A DNA stretch of 64,000 nt. Source: Paramicrobacterium agarici. Lineage in GTDB: Bacteria; Actinomycetota; Actinomycetes; Actinomycetales; Microbacteriaceae. Location of the stretch: contig NZ_PDJE01000001.1 in assembly GCF_002563955.1 (NCBI RefSeq), positions 1,922,001 to 1,986,000 on the forward strand, given 5' to 3'. Both the position numbers and the translations under genes were made by a program. The notes below the pieces were generated by a model. That model was given only the letters and a program-made list of their open reading frames with translations. It did not search any database and was not told the origin of the DNA. Of this stretch, positions 9,382 to 17,664 are shown in pieces (positions within the stretch are counted from its first letter, which is position 1; every line of letters begins with the position of its first letter).

Positions 9382-9443
9382 CGGGCGCGGCGGGCTGCAG
9401 CATGCGCGGCTTTCGCACGTTCGGGGAAGCACGATCGCCCGAG

Positions 9444-9449
9444 TAGCAT
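9444..9449 (+). promoter_or_regulatory. -10 box of proS (leaderless)
   Basis: TAGCAT followed by six bases and the GTG start of proS; no ribosome-binding site precedes the start. Same geometry as ispG. Confidence 0.6.
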
Positions 9450-9455
9450 GGTGTC

Positions 9456-11228
9456 GTGGTAACGCGTCTATCAAACTACTTCGTCCGCACGCTCAGAGAA
9501 GATCCCGCAGACGCGGAGGTCGCCAGTCACCGGCTTCTTGTCCGGGCAGGGTACATTCGCCGCCAGGCACCGGGAATCTTCGCGTGGCTTCCGCTCGGTC
9601 TCCGCGTCAAGGCGCGCATCGAGAAGATCGTGCGTGAGGAGATGGACGCAGCTGGCGCCTTCGAAGTGCACTTTCCCGCTCTCATGCCTCGAGAGCCATA
9701 CGAGGTATCCGGGCGCTGGGAGGAGTACGGGGAGAACCTGTTCCGGCTCGCGGATCGCAAGGGTGCCGATATGCTCTTGGCACCGACGCACGAAGAGGCG
9801 TTCACGCTGCTCGTGAAGGATCTTTACTCGTCGTACAAGGATCTGCCGCTGACCATCTACCAGATTCAGGACAAATACCGCGACGAGGCGCGCCCGCGCG
9901 CGGGGCTTCTGCGCGGCCGCGAGTTCACCATGAAGGATGCGTACTCGTTCGACGCATCGGATGAGGGCCTCGACGCGAGCTATGAGCGACAGCGCGACGC
10001 CTACGAACGGATCTTCACACGGCTCGGCCTCGACTACGTCATCGTGAAGGCCGACGCCGGAGCGATGGGCGGGTCGAAGAGCGAAGAGTTCCTGCATCCG
10101 ACTGTTGTGGGCGAAGACACTTTCGTGCGCACCGCGGGCGGGTACGCGGCGAACGTCGAGGCGTATGAGACGCCTCGCGCCGAACCGCTGCCTGTCGACG
10201 GCCAGCCTGCGGCCCTGGTCTTCGACTCTCCGAATACGCCGACGATCGCCACACTCGTCGATCTTCTGAATGCTGAGCACCCGAGAGACGACGGCCGCGA
10301 GTGGAATGCGTCTGACACGCTCAAGAACGTCGTGCTCGCCCTCAAGCACCTCGACGGCACGCGCGAACTCGTCGTCGTCGCGGTACCGGGCGACCGCGAT
10401 GTCGACATGAAGCGCGTCGAGGTGGCATTTGCGCCGAGCGACGTCGAAGCAGCGACCGACGAGGATTTTGCAGCGCATCCCGCGCTCGTGCGCGGATACA
10501 TCGGTCCGTGGTCTGCCGAGGGCGCGGTTCTGGGCGAGGCATCGACGAGCCGCATCCGCTATTTCGCCGATCCGCGCATCGTCGAGGGCACGGCGTGGGT
10601 GACCGGCGCCAACGCTTCGGAGCAGCACGTGCTCGGCCTCGTCGCCGGACGTGACTTCACGGCTGACGCGGTCATCGAGGCGGCGAACATCGAAGCGGGC
10701 GACCCTGCGCCCGATGGCTCGGGCCCCGTGCAGATCGATCGCGGAACTGAGATCGGGCACGTCTTCCAGCTCGGCCGCAAGTACGCCGAGGCTCTCGGAC
10801 TCCAGGTTCTCGACGAGAACGGCAAGCTCGTCACCGTCACCATGGGGTCGTACGGAATCGGCATCACGCGAGCCCTTGCGCTCATCGCCGAGCTCAACAA
10901 CGACGAGAAGGGGCTCTGCTGGCCCGCCGAGATCGCGCCGTTCGACGTGCACATCGTCGCGACGGGCAAAGACGCGGCGGTCTTCGATGCCGCGGCAGGC
11001 ATTGCGGCAGAGCTCGAGGATGCCGCGCTCGACGTTCTCTACGATGACCGCCCGAAGGTGTCGCCCGGGGTGAAGTTCGGCGACGCCGAGCTCATCGGGG
11101 TTCCCGCGATCGTCATCGCCGGGCGCGGCGTCGCCGACGGGCTCGTCGAGCTGTGGGACCGTCGGTCCGGGGAGCGAACCCAGGTGCCGATCGCGGAGGT
11201 CGCTTCTCGCATCGCCGCCCGTCGCTGA
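9456..11228 (+). CDS. proS: Prolyl-tRNA synthetase
   Basis: 590 residues, the bacterial-type enzyme with an inserted editing domain (about residues 225-400) between class II motifs 2 and 3. Charges tRNA-Pro with proline and hydrolyses mischarged Ala-tRNA. Seen: motif 2 [17 protein letters not shown], the motif 3 region [13 protein letters not shown], and a C-terminal anticodon-binding domain ([27 protein letters not shown]). The GTG start is in a leaderless context. It lies upstream of nusA, a common actinobacterial order. Confidence 0.97.
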   Translation: MVTRLSNYFVRTLREDPADAEVASHRLLVRAGYIRRQAPGIFAWLPLGLRVKARIEKIVREEMDAAGAFEVHFPALMPREPYEVSGRWEEYGENLFRLADRKGADMLLAPTHEEAFTLLVKDLYSSYKDLPLTIYQIQDKYRDEARPRAGLLRGREFTMKDAYSFDASDEGLDASYERQRDAYERIFTRLGLDYVIVKADAGAMGGSKSEEFLHPTVVGEDTFVRTAGGYAANVEAYETPRAEPLPVDGQPAALVFDSPNTPTIATLVDLLNAEHPRDDGREWNASDTLKNVVLALKHLDGTRELVVVAVPGDRDVDMKRVEVAFAPSDVEAATDEDFAAHPALVRGYIGPWSAEGAVLGEASTSRIRYFADPRIVEGTAWVTGANASEQHVLGLVAGRDFTADAVIEAANIEAGDPAPDGSGPVQIDRGTEIGHVFQLGRKYAEALGLQVLDENGKLVTVTMGSYGIGITRALALIAELNNDEKGLCWPAEIAPFDVHIVATGKDAAVFDAAAGIAAELEDAALDVLYDDRPKVSPGVKFGDAELIGVPAIVIAGRGVADGLVELWDRRSGERTQVPIAEVASRIAARR

Positions 11229-11259
11229 GGCACCCGTCGTGCGCCCTGCGCACGGTGAG

Positions 11260-11295
11260 GTGACGAATAACGCCACCGTCGGGTAGCCTTAGAGT
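11260..11295 (+). promoter_or_regulatory. Possible nusA operon promoter
   Basis: Two overlapping candidate -10 boxes, TAGCCT (11284-11289) and TAGAGT (11290-11295), lie 55 to 67 bases before nusA, with GTGACG at 11260-11265 as a loose -35. The leader of about 50 bases would carry the GGGAGG ribosome-binding site seen near 11338. Confidence 0.4.
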
Positions 11296-11350
11296 TCGGC
11301 CGGGCGCCGCACCTTCAGCCCGTGCCACATCTGAATAGGGAGGCTCTCTG

Positions 11351-12340
11351 GTGGACATCGATCTGAGCGTGTTGAAGTTGATGGAGCGGGAGAAAGAGAT
11401 CCCCTTCGATGAACTGATCCACATCATCGAGCAGGCCATTCTGACCGCCTACCTCAAGAACGAGGCGCAGCACGGCAATGAAGACGCCGTCGGCCGCGTC
11501 GAGCTCGACCGCAAGACCGGGCACGTGTCGGTGCTGATTCCCGAACGCGACGAAGACGGCAATCTCATCGGCGAGTCCGAGACGATGCCAGAAGACTTCG
11601 GCCGGATCGCCGCGTTCGCTGCCAAGCAAGTGATCAACCAGCGGCTGCGCGACATCGCCGATGACGCTGTCCTCGGCGAGTTCAAGGGGCGCGAGGGCGA
11701 CATCGTTGCGGGAGTCGTGCAGCAGGGGCCGAACCCGAGAATGATCCACGTCGACCTCGGCGCCGTCGAGGCGGTCCTCCCGCCTGAAGAGCAGGTGCCC
11801 GGTGAGGACTACGCGCACGGACGCCGCATCCGCGTATACGTGACGAGCGTTGCGAAGGGGCTCAAAGGTCCGCAGATCACGGTTTCGCGTACGCACCCGG
11901 CGCTCGTCAAGAAGCTGTTCGTTCTTGAGGTTCCGGAGATCGCGTCGGGACTCGTCGAGATCGTGTCGCTCGCTCGCGAAGCGGGACACCGCACGAAGAT
12001 CGCGGTGCTGGCCAAGGACCCGACGATCAACGCAAAGGGAGCCTGCATCGGCGAGCTCGGCCGTCGCGTTCGCGCCGTGACCGAAGAGCTCGGCGACGAG
12101 AAGATCGACATTGTCGACTACTCGAGCGACCTGCCGACGTTCGTCGCGAACGCTCTCTCGCCCGCGCGCGTGTCATCGTCGTTCGTGCTCGACGCCGAGA
12201 CCAAGGCCGTTCGCGCTCTTGTGCCCGATTACCAGCTGTCCCTCGCCATCGGCAAGGAAGGGCAGAACGCGCGGCTCGCCGCAAAGCTCACGGGCGCGAA
12301 GATCGATATTCAGCCGGATTCGATTCTCGACGACGAGTGA
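11351..12340 (+). CDS. nusA: Transcription termination/antitermination protein NusA
   Basis: 329 residues, the short actinobacterial form without the C-terminal acidic repeats of E. coli NusA. Domain order: N-terminal RNA-polymerase-binding domain (1-130), S1 domain (about 135-200, VVQQGPNPRMIHVDLG), and two KH domains (about 205-325; QLSLAIGKEGQNARLAAKLTG is the second GXXG loop). It modulates pausing, termination and antitermination. The GTG start has GGGAGG upstream. It is followed by ylxR, infB and rbfA. The gene usually placed before nusA, rimP, is missing from this position. Confidence 0.96.
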   Translation: MDIDLSVLKLMEREKEIPFDELIHIIEQAILTAYLKNEAQHGNEDAVGRVELDRKTGHVSVLIPERDEDGNLIGESETMPEDFGRIAAFAAKQVINQRLRDIADDAVLGEFKGREGDIVAGVVQQGPNPRMIHVDLGAVEAVLPPEEQVPGEDYAHGRRIRVYVTSVAKGLKGPQITVSRTHPALVKKLFVLEVPEIASGLVEIVSLAREAGHRTKIAVLAKDPTINAKGACIGELGRRVRAVTEELGDEKIDIVDYSSDLPTFVANALSPARVSSSFVLDAETKAVRALVPDYQLSLAIGKEGQNARLAAKLTGAKIDIQPDSILDDE

Positions 12341-12396
12341 TCGCCGCTGGCCAGCATGAGTGTCAGCTGGTCGGGCGACCGCGCGGGGAGTGTAAG

Positions 12397-12642
12397 ATGG
12401 AACCCGTGAGAACGTGCATCGGATGCCGTATGCGCGCCGACCGGTCTTCTTTGTTGAGGGTCGTTGCCCGGGATTCCGAGCTCGTTGTCGATGAGATGGC
12501 GTCGCTTCCCGGCAGAGGGGCGTGGCTGCATCCGACCGTCGCGTGTTGCGAGCAGGCGTTGAAGAGACGAGCCTTCGGGCGAGCACTTCGCGTGAGTTCG
12601 GCACTGGACACGCAAACACTAGAGAACAGGCTGAATGGCTAA
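12397..12642 (+). CDS. ylxR: YlxR-family RNA-binding protein
   Basis: 81 residues. Carries the family signatures RTCIGCRM near the N-terminus and GRGAWLH / FGRALR further on, typical of the DUF448/YlxR fold. Members bind RNA or act as nucleoid-associated regulators, and in Bacillus affect glucose-responsive transcription; RNase P association has been reported. The ATG at 12397 was chosen because it has GGGGAG (12385-12390) upstream and gives the standard start MEPVRTCIGC. It lies between nusA and infB as in most Gram-positive bacteria. Confidence 0.9.
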   Translation: MEPVRTCIGCRMRADRSSLLRVVARDSELVVDEMASLPGRGAWLHPTVACCEQALKRRAFGRALRVSSALDTQTLENRLNG

Positions 12643-12695
12643 TGGACAACTAATGAGCGGCTCGAAATGAGACCCGTCCGTAACTAACGGTCTGC

Positions 12696-12719
12696 CCTGT
12701 CTGGGCAGGCCCAGACAGG
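12696..12719 (+). promoter_or_regulatory. Hairpin over the infB ribosome-binding site
   Basis: Perfect inverted repeat CCTGTCTGGGC (12696-12706) / GCCCAGACAGG (12709-12719) with a two-base centre; in RNA the apex will open to a loop of four or more bases. The 3' arm contains the first bases of the AGGAGAG ribosome-binding site (12717-12723) of infB, whose GTG is at 12726. It could be a translational switch or a weak terminator; no T-run follows. Confidence 0.55.
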
Positions 12720-12725
12720 AGAGAA

Positions 12726-15443
12726 GTGGCTGCAAAACCACGCGTACACGAGATCGCATCTGAGTTCTCGGTAGACAGCAAGGTTGCCCTCGCGAAGCTC
12801 AAAGAACTGGGCGAATTCGTGAAGGGACCCTCGTCGAGCATCGAACCTCCGGTTGCACGCAAGCTTCGTGCGGCCCTTGAGGCTGACGGTGCGAAGCCCG
12901 CGGCAGACGAGAAGAAGGACTCCGGAAAGTCGGCGTCGCCCGCAAAGCCGGGAAAGCCGGCTCCGAAGGCTCCGAAGGCTGATACGTCAGAGAAGGCCGA
13001 GAAGGAGGCGCCGGCAGCGTCGGCTCCCGACGACGGCGTGTCTGACACCCCGGCGCCCGGCGGCGAGAAGACGTCTGCTCCGCGACCCGGTCCTGCACCC
13101 AAGCCGGGTCAGGGACGTTCGCAGGGCGCGCCGCGCCCGGGCAACAACCCGTATTCAAGCGCCCAGGGCATGGGTCAGCGCCCGCAGGGTGCGCCGCGTC
13201 CGGGCAACAACCCGTACTCGAGTTCGCAGGGCATGGGCCAGCGCCCGACTCCTGCGAACATTCCGCGTCCTCCCAAGCCCCAGGCTCCCCGCCCCGGCGC
13301 GCCTCGCCCGGGCGCCCCGCGTCCCGGCGGAGCCGGTCGTGGTCGTCCCGGCGGCGGCGGTGGCGGTCCGCGCCAGGGCGGTTTCCAGCGCCCAGGCGGC
13401 GGCGGTGGCGGCGGCTTCCAGCGTCCGGGTGGAGGTGCTCCCGGTAGCTTCCAGCGCCCGGGTGGCGGCTTCGGCGGTCGCCCAGGCGGCGGCCGCGGTC
13501 GCGGTGGCGGTACCGCTGGAGCATTCGGTCGCGGTGGCGGTCGTGCCAAGTCCCGCAAGTCGAAGCGGGCGAAGAGGCAAGAATTCGAAATGAGGCAGGC
13601 GCCGTCGATCGGCGGCGTGAACGTTCCTCGTGGCGACGGAAACACTGTGCTTCGCCTGCGTCGCGGTGCCTCGATCGGTGACTTCGCCGACAAGATCGAT
13701 GCGAGTCCCGGCGATCTCGTGACCGTGCTGTTCCACCTTGGTGAGATGGCGACGGCAACCGAGTCGCTCGACGAGGGAACGTTCGAGATCCTCGGCGACG
13801 AGCTCGGCTACAAGATCCAGATGGTCTCGCCCGAAGACGAGGACCGCGAGCTTCTCGAGGGCTTCGATATCGATCTTGACGCTGAACTCGATGCCGAAGA
13901 CGATGAAGACCTCATGCCGCGGCCCCCGGTGGTCACCGTCATGGGACACGTCGACCACGGTAAGACGCGCTTGCTCGACGCCATGCGTCACGCGAACGTC
14001 GTCGAGGGAGAAGCCGGCGGCATCACGCAGCACATCGGTGCCTACCAGGTTCACACCGAGCACGAAGGCGCTGAACGCGCCATCACCTTCATCGACACTC
14101 CGGGTCACGAAGCCTTCACGGCGATGCGTGCTCGAGGCGCCCAGGTGACCGACATCGCCATCCTCGTGGTCGCGGCCGACGACGGCATCATGCCGCAGAC
14201 GATCGAGGCGCTGAACCACGCGAAGGCAGCGAATGTGCCGATCGTCGTGGCCGTGAACAAGATCGATAAGGAAGAGGCAAACCCGCAGAAGGTGCGCCAG
14301 CAGCTCACCGAGTACGATCTGGTCGCCGAGGAATACGGCGGCGATGTGATGTTCGTCGACGTGTCGGCGCGAAACAACATCGGCATCCAGGACCTGCTCG
14401 ACGCCGTGCTTCTGACGGCCGACGCCGGACTTGACCTGCGGGCCAACCCGGACAAGATCGCTCGAGGTGTCGCGATCGAGGCGAAGCTCGACAAGGGCCG
14501 CGGCTCGGTTGCAACCGTGCTGATCCAGTCGGGAACCCTGCACATCGGTGACGCCATCGTCGCAGGCACTGCGTACGGTCGCGTCCGCGCCATGATCGAC
14601 GAGACGGGTGCCAGCCTCGACGAGGCCGGTCCCTCGCGCCCCGTACAGGTACAGGGCCTCTCGACTGTCCCGCGCGCCGGCGACACGTTCCTCGTGACGG
14701 AGGAGGACCGCACAGCTCGCCAGATCGCTGAGAAGCGTGAGGCGGCGGAGCGCAATGCCCAGCTGGCGAAGGCGCGCAAGCGGATCAGCCTTGAGGACTT
14801 CACCCGCGCTCTCGAAGAGGGCAAGGTCGAGTCGCTCAACCTCATTATCAAGGGTGACGTCTCCGGTGCCGTCGAGGCGCTCGAGGAGTCGCTGCTCAAG
14901 ATCGAGGTCGACGAGAGCGTTCAGCTGCGCATCATCCACCGCGGTGTCGGAGCCATTACAGAATCCGACGTCAACCTGGCGACGATCGACGACGCAATCA
15001 TCCTCGGCTTCAACGTGCGTCCCGATGCGAAGGCTCGCGATCGTGCAGCCCGCGAGGGTGTGGACATCCGGTTCTACTCGGTCATCTACAACGCGCTCGA
15101 AGATGTCGAGTCGAGCCTCAAGGGACTCCTCAAGCCGGAGTACGAAGAGGTTCAGTCGGGTGTCGCCGAGATCCGCGAGGTGTTCCGCTCCTCGAAGTTC
15201 GGCAACATCGCCGGAGTCATCGTCCGTTCGGGAACGATCACGCGCAACGCGAAGGCGCGCGTTATCCGCGACGGAGTCGTACTGGCCGACGGGCTCGCCA
15301 TCGAGTCGCTCCGCCGGTTCAAGGACGATGTCACCGAGGTGCGCACCGACTTCGAAGCCGGAATCGGACTGGGCAAGTTCAACGACATCCAGATCGGCGA
15401 TGAGATCGAGACCACGGAGCTGGTCGAGAAGCCTCGCGCCTAA
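12726..15443 (+). CDS. infB: Translation initiation factor IF-2
   Basis: 905 residues. Short helical IF2N module at the N-terminus ([31 protein letters not shown]), then about 250 residues of low-complexity Pro/Gly/Arg sequence including a 21-residue tandem duplication, a second IF2N-like segment ([13 protein letters not shown]), and the G domain with GHVDHGKT (407-414), DTPGHEAF and NKID motifs, followed by domains II-IV. It places initiator tRNA on the 30S subunit in a GTP-dependent way. The GTG start has AGGAGAG upstream, partly within a perfect hairpin. A long GC stem-loop follows the gene. Confidence 0.97.
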   Translation: MAAKPRVHEIASEFSVDSKVALAKLKELGEFVKGPSSSIEPPVARKLRAALEADGAKPAADEKKDSGKSASPAKPGKPAPKAPKADTSEKAEKEAPAASAPDDGVSDTPAPGGEKTSAPRPGPAPKPGQGRSQGAPRPGNNPYSSAQGMGQRPQGAPRPGNNPYSSSQGMGQRPTPANIPRPPKPQAPRPGAPRPGAPRPGGAGRGRPGGGGGGPRQGGFQRPGGGGGGGFQRPGGGAPGSFQRPGGGFGGRPGGGRGRGGGTAGAFGRGGGRAKSRKSKRAKRQEFEMRQAPSIGGVNVPRGDGNTVLRLRRGASIGDFADKIDASPGDLVTVLFHLGEMATATESLDEGTFEILGDELGYKIQMVSPEDEDRELLEGFDIDLDAELDAEDDEDLMPRPPVVTVMGHVDHGKTRLLDAMRHANVVEGEAGGITQHIGAYQVHTEHEGAERAITFIDTPGHEAFTAMRARGAQVTDIAILVVAADDGIMPQTIEALNHAKAANVPIVVAVNKIDKEEANPQKVRQQLTEYDLVAEEYGGDVMFVDVSARNNIGIQDLLDAVLLTADAGLDLRANPDKIARGVAIEAKLDKGRGSVATVLIQSGTLHIGDAIVAGTAYGRVRAMIDETGASLDEAGPSRPVQVQGLSTVPRAGDTFLVTEEDRTARQIAEKREAAERNAQLAKARKRISLEDFTRALEEGKVESLNLIIKGDVSGAVEALEESLLKIEVDESVQLRIIHRGVGAITESDVNLATIDDAIILGFNVRPDAKARDRAAREGVDIRFYSVIYNALEDVESSLKGLLKPEYEEVQSGVAEIREVFRSSKFGNIAGVIVRSGTITRNAKARVIRDGVVLADGLAIESLRRFKDDVTEVRTDFEAGIGLGKFNDIQIGDEIETTELVEKPRA
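13122..13247 (+). repeat. Two tandem 63-bp repeats inside infB
   Basis: Unit 1 (13122-13184) and unit 2 (13185-13247) both encode [13 protein letters not shown]-x-QGMGQRP. They differ at several synonymous positions and at Ala/Ser in one codon, so the duplication is not brand new. They lie in the disordered N-terminal extension of IF-2. Confidence 0.8.
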
Positions 15444-15461
15444 CCGTCAGGATCGAGCGAG

Positions 15462-15495
15462 GCGGCCCGGCGCGGACACTGTCCGGCCGGGCCGC
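15462..15495 (+). terminator. Long GC hairpin between infB and rbfA
   Basis: Outer perfect stem GCGGCCCGGC (15462-15471) / GCCGGGCCGC (15486-15495) and inner stem CGGACA / TGTCCG, with one bulged G and almost no loop. It starts 19 bases after the infB stop codon. It could be a terminator, an attenuator or an RNA-stability element inside the operon; no T-run follows. Confidence 0.6.
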
Positions 15496-15521
15496 GTTGC
15501 TCACAACACAAGGAGAGCACC

Positions 15522-15965
15522 ATGGGCGAGAACCCGAGGGCACGACGACTTGCCGACAGGATCAAGCAGATCATCGCGACGCGCCTCGACAAGGGGCTGC
15601 GCGATCCCCGACTCGGTTTCGTCACGATCACCGACGTGCGCGTGACGGGAGACCTGCAGCACGCGAGCATCTTCTACACGGTGTACGGAACCGACGACGA
15701 GCGCGCAGACTCCGGCAAGGCGCTGGAAGCGGCCAAGGGGATGCTGCGCAGCGAAGTCGGACGCAACATCACGGCCCGCATCACTCCGAGCTTGGAGTTC
15801 ATCGCCGACGCGATCCCCGAGAATGCCCAGCACATCGAGGATCTGCTTCGCGAAGCGCGGGAACGCGACACACGCGTCGCCGATCTCGCGGCATCCTCCG
15901 CCTATGCGGGAGACGAAGATCCCTACGTCAAGCCTCGAGACGACGAGGACGACGACCAGAGCTGA
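15522..15965 (+). CDS. rbfA: Ribosome-binding factor A
   Basis: 147 residues. KH-type fold protein needed for late maturation of the 30S subunit and 16S rRNA 5' processing. The N-terminus PRARRLADRIKQIIATRLDKGLRDPR and the central GDLQHASIFYTVYG match the family. An acidic C-terminal tail (DDEDDD) extends past the core. The ATG follows AAGGAGAGCACC, a strong ribosome-binding site. Its position after infB is standard. Confidence 0.95.
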   Translation: MGENPRARRLADRIKQIIATRLDKGLRDPRLGFVTITDVRVTGDLQHASIFYTVYGTDDERADSGKALEAAKGMLRSEVGRNITARITPSLEFIADAIPENAQHIEDLLREARERDTRVADLAASSAYAGDEDPYVKPRDDEDDDQS

Positions 15966-16048
15966 TCGCCCCCTGGAGAGTCGATAACGATTCGCCGCCC
16001 GACGGCCGGCGCGAACCTACAATGGCCGCACGGGGGATGGGGGAACAC

Positions 16049-16675
16049 ATGCTCGCGGGTTCGAGAATCAGACGCGGAGTCCTGTGCGCTGCGGCGGCAT
16101 CGGCAGTTGTGCTTGCGCTGACCGCGTGCACACGCGCGGCACCGGAGACGACACCGCACACGGGAGAAACGCAGACGACAGCGCCGTCACAGGAAACACC
16201 GGCGAACGGGGACTGGGCGATCGGCGAGTCGGCGATCGGCCCCTTCGAAATAGGGATGCGGTATGCCGACGCGCTGACGACCCCTGACGCCGAGGTCACC
16301 GAACTGTGCGAGGGCGTCGCTCAGATCGACGTGCCTGGCAGCCCCGACGTGACGATGTGGGCGAAAGCATCCGAATTCGACCCGGCGAGCACGCTCTCCG
16401 AGATCTCGATCTCGGTCTCTCCCGACACGACCCGTGCAGCGGAGGACGGACCGATGACCGAGAAGGGAATCGGTCTCGGAGCGACCGTCGACGAGCTCAC
16501 GAGCGCGTACGCGGATGCGCGAGAGCTCGACGATACGGGTGTTCCCGGTCGCTCGATGTATTACGTTCAGGCCGACGGCGGAGGAATCATCTTTACAACC
16601 GGGGAAGGCGCCGACACGATCTGGCAGATCTCCGTGACGACGGGAGAGGTGCCGTCGTACGAGCCGTGCGCCTGA
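16049..16675 (+). CDS. Predicted lipoprotein, unknown function
   Basis: 208 residues from the ATG at 16049, chosen because GGGGGAA lies just upstream; ATGs at 16022 and 16037 are in frame, but 16022 falls within a TACAAT -10 box (16018-16023). Type II signal peptide with lipobox LTAC and Cys27. After a Thr/Glu/Pro-rich linker comes a compact domain containing two short similar pieces (AIGPFEIGMRYADALT and KGIGLGATVDELTSAYA), which may be an internal repeat. I do not recognise the family. It sits convergent with mutY, one base apart, and interrupts the usual rbfA-truB order. Confidence 0.75.
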   Translation: MLAGSRIRRGVLCAAAASAVVLALTACTRAAPETTPHTGETQTTAPSQETPANGDWAIGESAIGPFEIGMRYADALTTPDAEVTELCEGVAQIDVPGSPDVTMWAKASEFDPASTLSEISISVSPDTTRAAEDGPMTEKGIGLGATVDELTSAYADARELDDTGVPGRSMYYVQADGGGIIFTTGEGADTIWQISVTTGEVPSYEPCA

Positions 16676-16676
16676 T

Positions 16677-17549
16677 TCACGGCAGGGCGTAGCCGCCGTC
16701 GCGAGCGACAGCGAGCCCATCGGCGAGCAGACCGGCAAGTGCGCGGTCACGCCGATCGTCGTCGCTCCACACCCTGCCGATCTCCGCGCTCGTGACGGGA
16801 ACGTCAGACGCACGCAACTCCGCCATGATGAGCCCCCGTACGTGACGATCGCTTCCCTCATATCGCTTCTGCACAGGCTTGCGGGGTCCCGTATACGCGG
16901 GCCGTCCCTCCGCAAACCACCGGCACTGCAGACGAATCGGGCACTCAGCGCAGCGCGGGGCCCGTGCCGTGCAGATGACGGCGCCGAGTTCCATCGCCGC
17001 GGCGTTGAAGACACGTGCTTCGCCGTCATCATACGGAAGCAGGGCAGACATGTCGGCGAGGTCGCGGGTGGCAGATGGGGGAGCGGGCTCGCCAGAACCG
17101 TGTACGGCGCGAGCGATGACTCGTCGGGTATTGGTGTCGACGACAGGGTGCCGCGCGCCCCAGGCGAAGACAGCGACAGCTCGCGCCGTGTAGTCCCCGA
17201 CACCCGTGAGCGAGAGCAGGTCGTCGACCTCCGAGGGCACCGTTCCCGCGTGAATCTCGGTGATCTGCTCAGCTGCGCGGTGAAGCCAGAGCGCCCGTCG
17301 CGGGTAGCCGAGGTTCGCCCACTCGCGCACGGCCTCACCCGGCGGCTCTGCCGCGAGATCCCCCGGCGTCGGCCATCGCTTGAGCCAGCGTTCGAGACGC
17401 GGTATCACTCGCACCACCGGGGTCTGCTGCAGCATGAACTCGCTCACGAGTATGCCCCAGGCGCCGAACCCCTCGCGTCTCCACGGCAGATCGCGGGCGT
17501 TCTCGCGATACCACGCGTTGACGCGAGAGGCGAGAGGATGCTGTGTCAC
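16677..17549 (-). CDS. mutY: A/G-specific adenine DNA glycosylase (MutY)
   Basis: 290 residues. Removes adenine paired with 8-oxoguanine. Visible: catalytic Glu37 in SEFMLQQTPV, helix-hairpin-helix LTGVGDYTARA (114-124), catalytic Asp138 in VVDTNTRR, and the iron-sulfur loop Cys193-X6-Cys200-X2-Cys203-X5-Cys209. The C-terminal MutT-like 8-oxoG recognition domain is short compared with the 350-residue E. coli enzyme, as in other actinobacteria. The GTG start follows a TAGGCT -10 box by six bases (leaderless context, although GGAG also lies in that gap). It is divergent from truB. Confidence 0.93.
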   Translation of the reverse strand: MTQHPLASRVNAWYRENARDLPWRREGFGAWGILVSEFMLQQTPVVRVIPRLERWLKRWPTPGDLAAEPPGEAVREWANLGYPRRALWLHRAAEQITEIHAGTVPSEVDDLLSLTGVGDYTARAVAVFAWGARHPVVDTNTRRVIARAVHGSGEPAPPSATRDLADMSALLPYDDGEARVFNAAAMELGAVICTARAPRCAECPIRLQCRWFAEGRPAYTGPRKPVQKRYEGSDRHVRGLIMAELRASDVPVTSAEIGRVWSDDDRRDRALAGLLADGLAVARDGGYALP

Positions 17550-17555
17550 CGCTCC

Positions 17556-17573
17556 AGCCTATGCGGGTAGGCT
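17556..17573. promoter_or_regulatory. Mirror-image divergent -10 boxes (mutY / truB)
   Basis: AGCCTA-TGCGGG-TAGGCT is a perfect inverted repeat. Read on the plus strand, TAGGCT (17568-17573) lies 7 bases before the ATG at 17581. Read on the minus strand, TAGGCT (17561-17556) lies 6 bases before the mutY GTG at 17549. Each arm is thus a -10 box, giving a bidirectional core promoter. Confidence 0.6.
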
Positions 17574-17580
17574 CGAATGC

Positions 17581-17664
17581 ATGACAACTGCCCGCGCTCA
17601 GCTGGTGCGGACGGCGCCTCCGTCACGCGCAACCCTCGATCGGACCAGGGAGGGAGAGCGCTGA
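17581..17664 (+). CDS. Possible leaderless 27-residue upstream ORF coupled to truB
   Basis: An ATG exactly at the predicted transcription start (7 bases after TAGGCT) opens a 27-codon frame encoding a basic peptide starting MTTARAQLVRTAPPS and ending RTREGER, and its TGA overlaps the truB ATG by one base (TGATG). Six arginines and four threonines in 27 residues. This arrangement would let ribosomes that load on a leaderless mRNA reach truB by termination-reinitiation. It is not certain to be translated; an in-frame truB start at 17577 exists but is closer to the -10 box than usual. Confidence 0.45.
   Translation: MTTARAQLVRTAPPSRATLDRTREGER

Noticed and set aside
9471-11276. Long minus-strand open frame antisense to proS
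   Set aside because: High-GC genes produce long antisense frames; the composition is Arg/Asp/His-rich with no domain, and proS on the plus strand is fully intact. The same applies to frames antisense to infB, pnp and the helicase.
13100-13560. Repeat-rich stretch considered as a CRISPR-like array
   Set aside because: It is the coding sequence of the IF-2 linker; units are contiguous, in frame and without spacers.
17577-17663. Longer truB start at 17577
   Set aside because: It is only three bases after the -10 box and adds a stretch without family similarity; ATG at 17664 has a good ribosome-binding site and the standard N-terminus.
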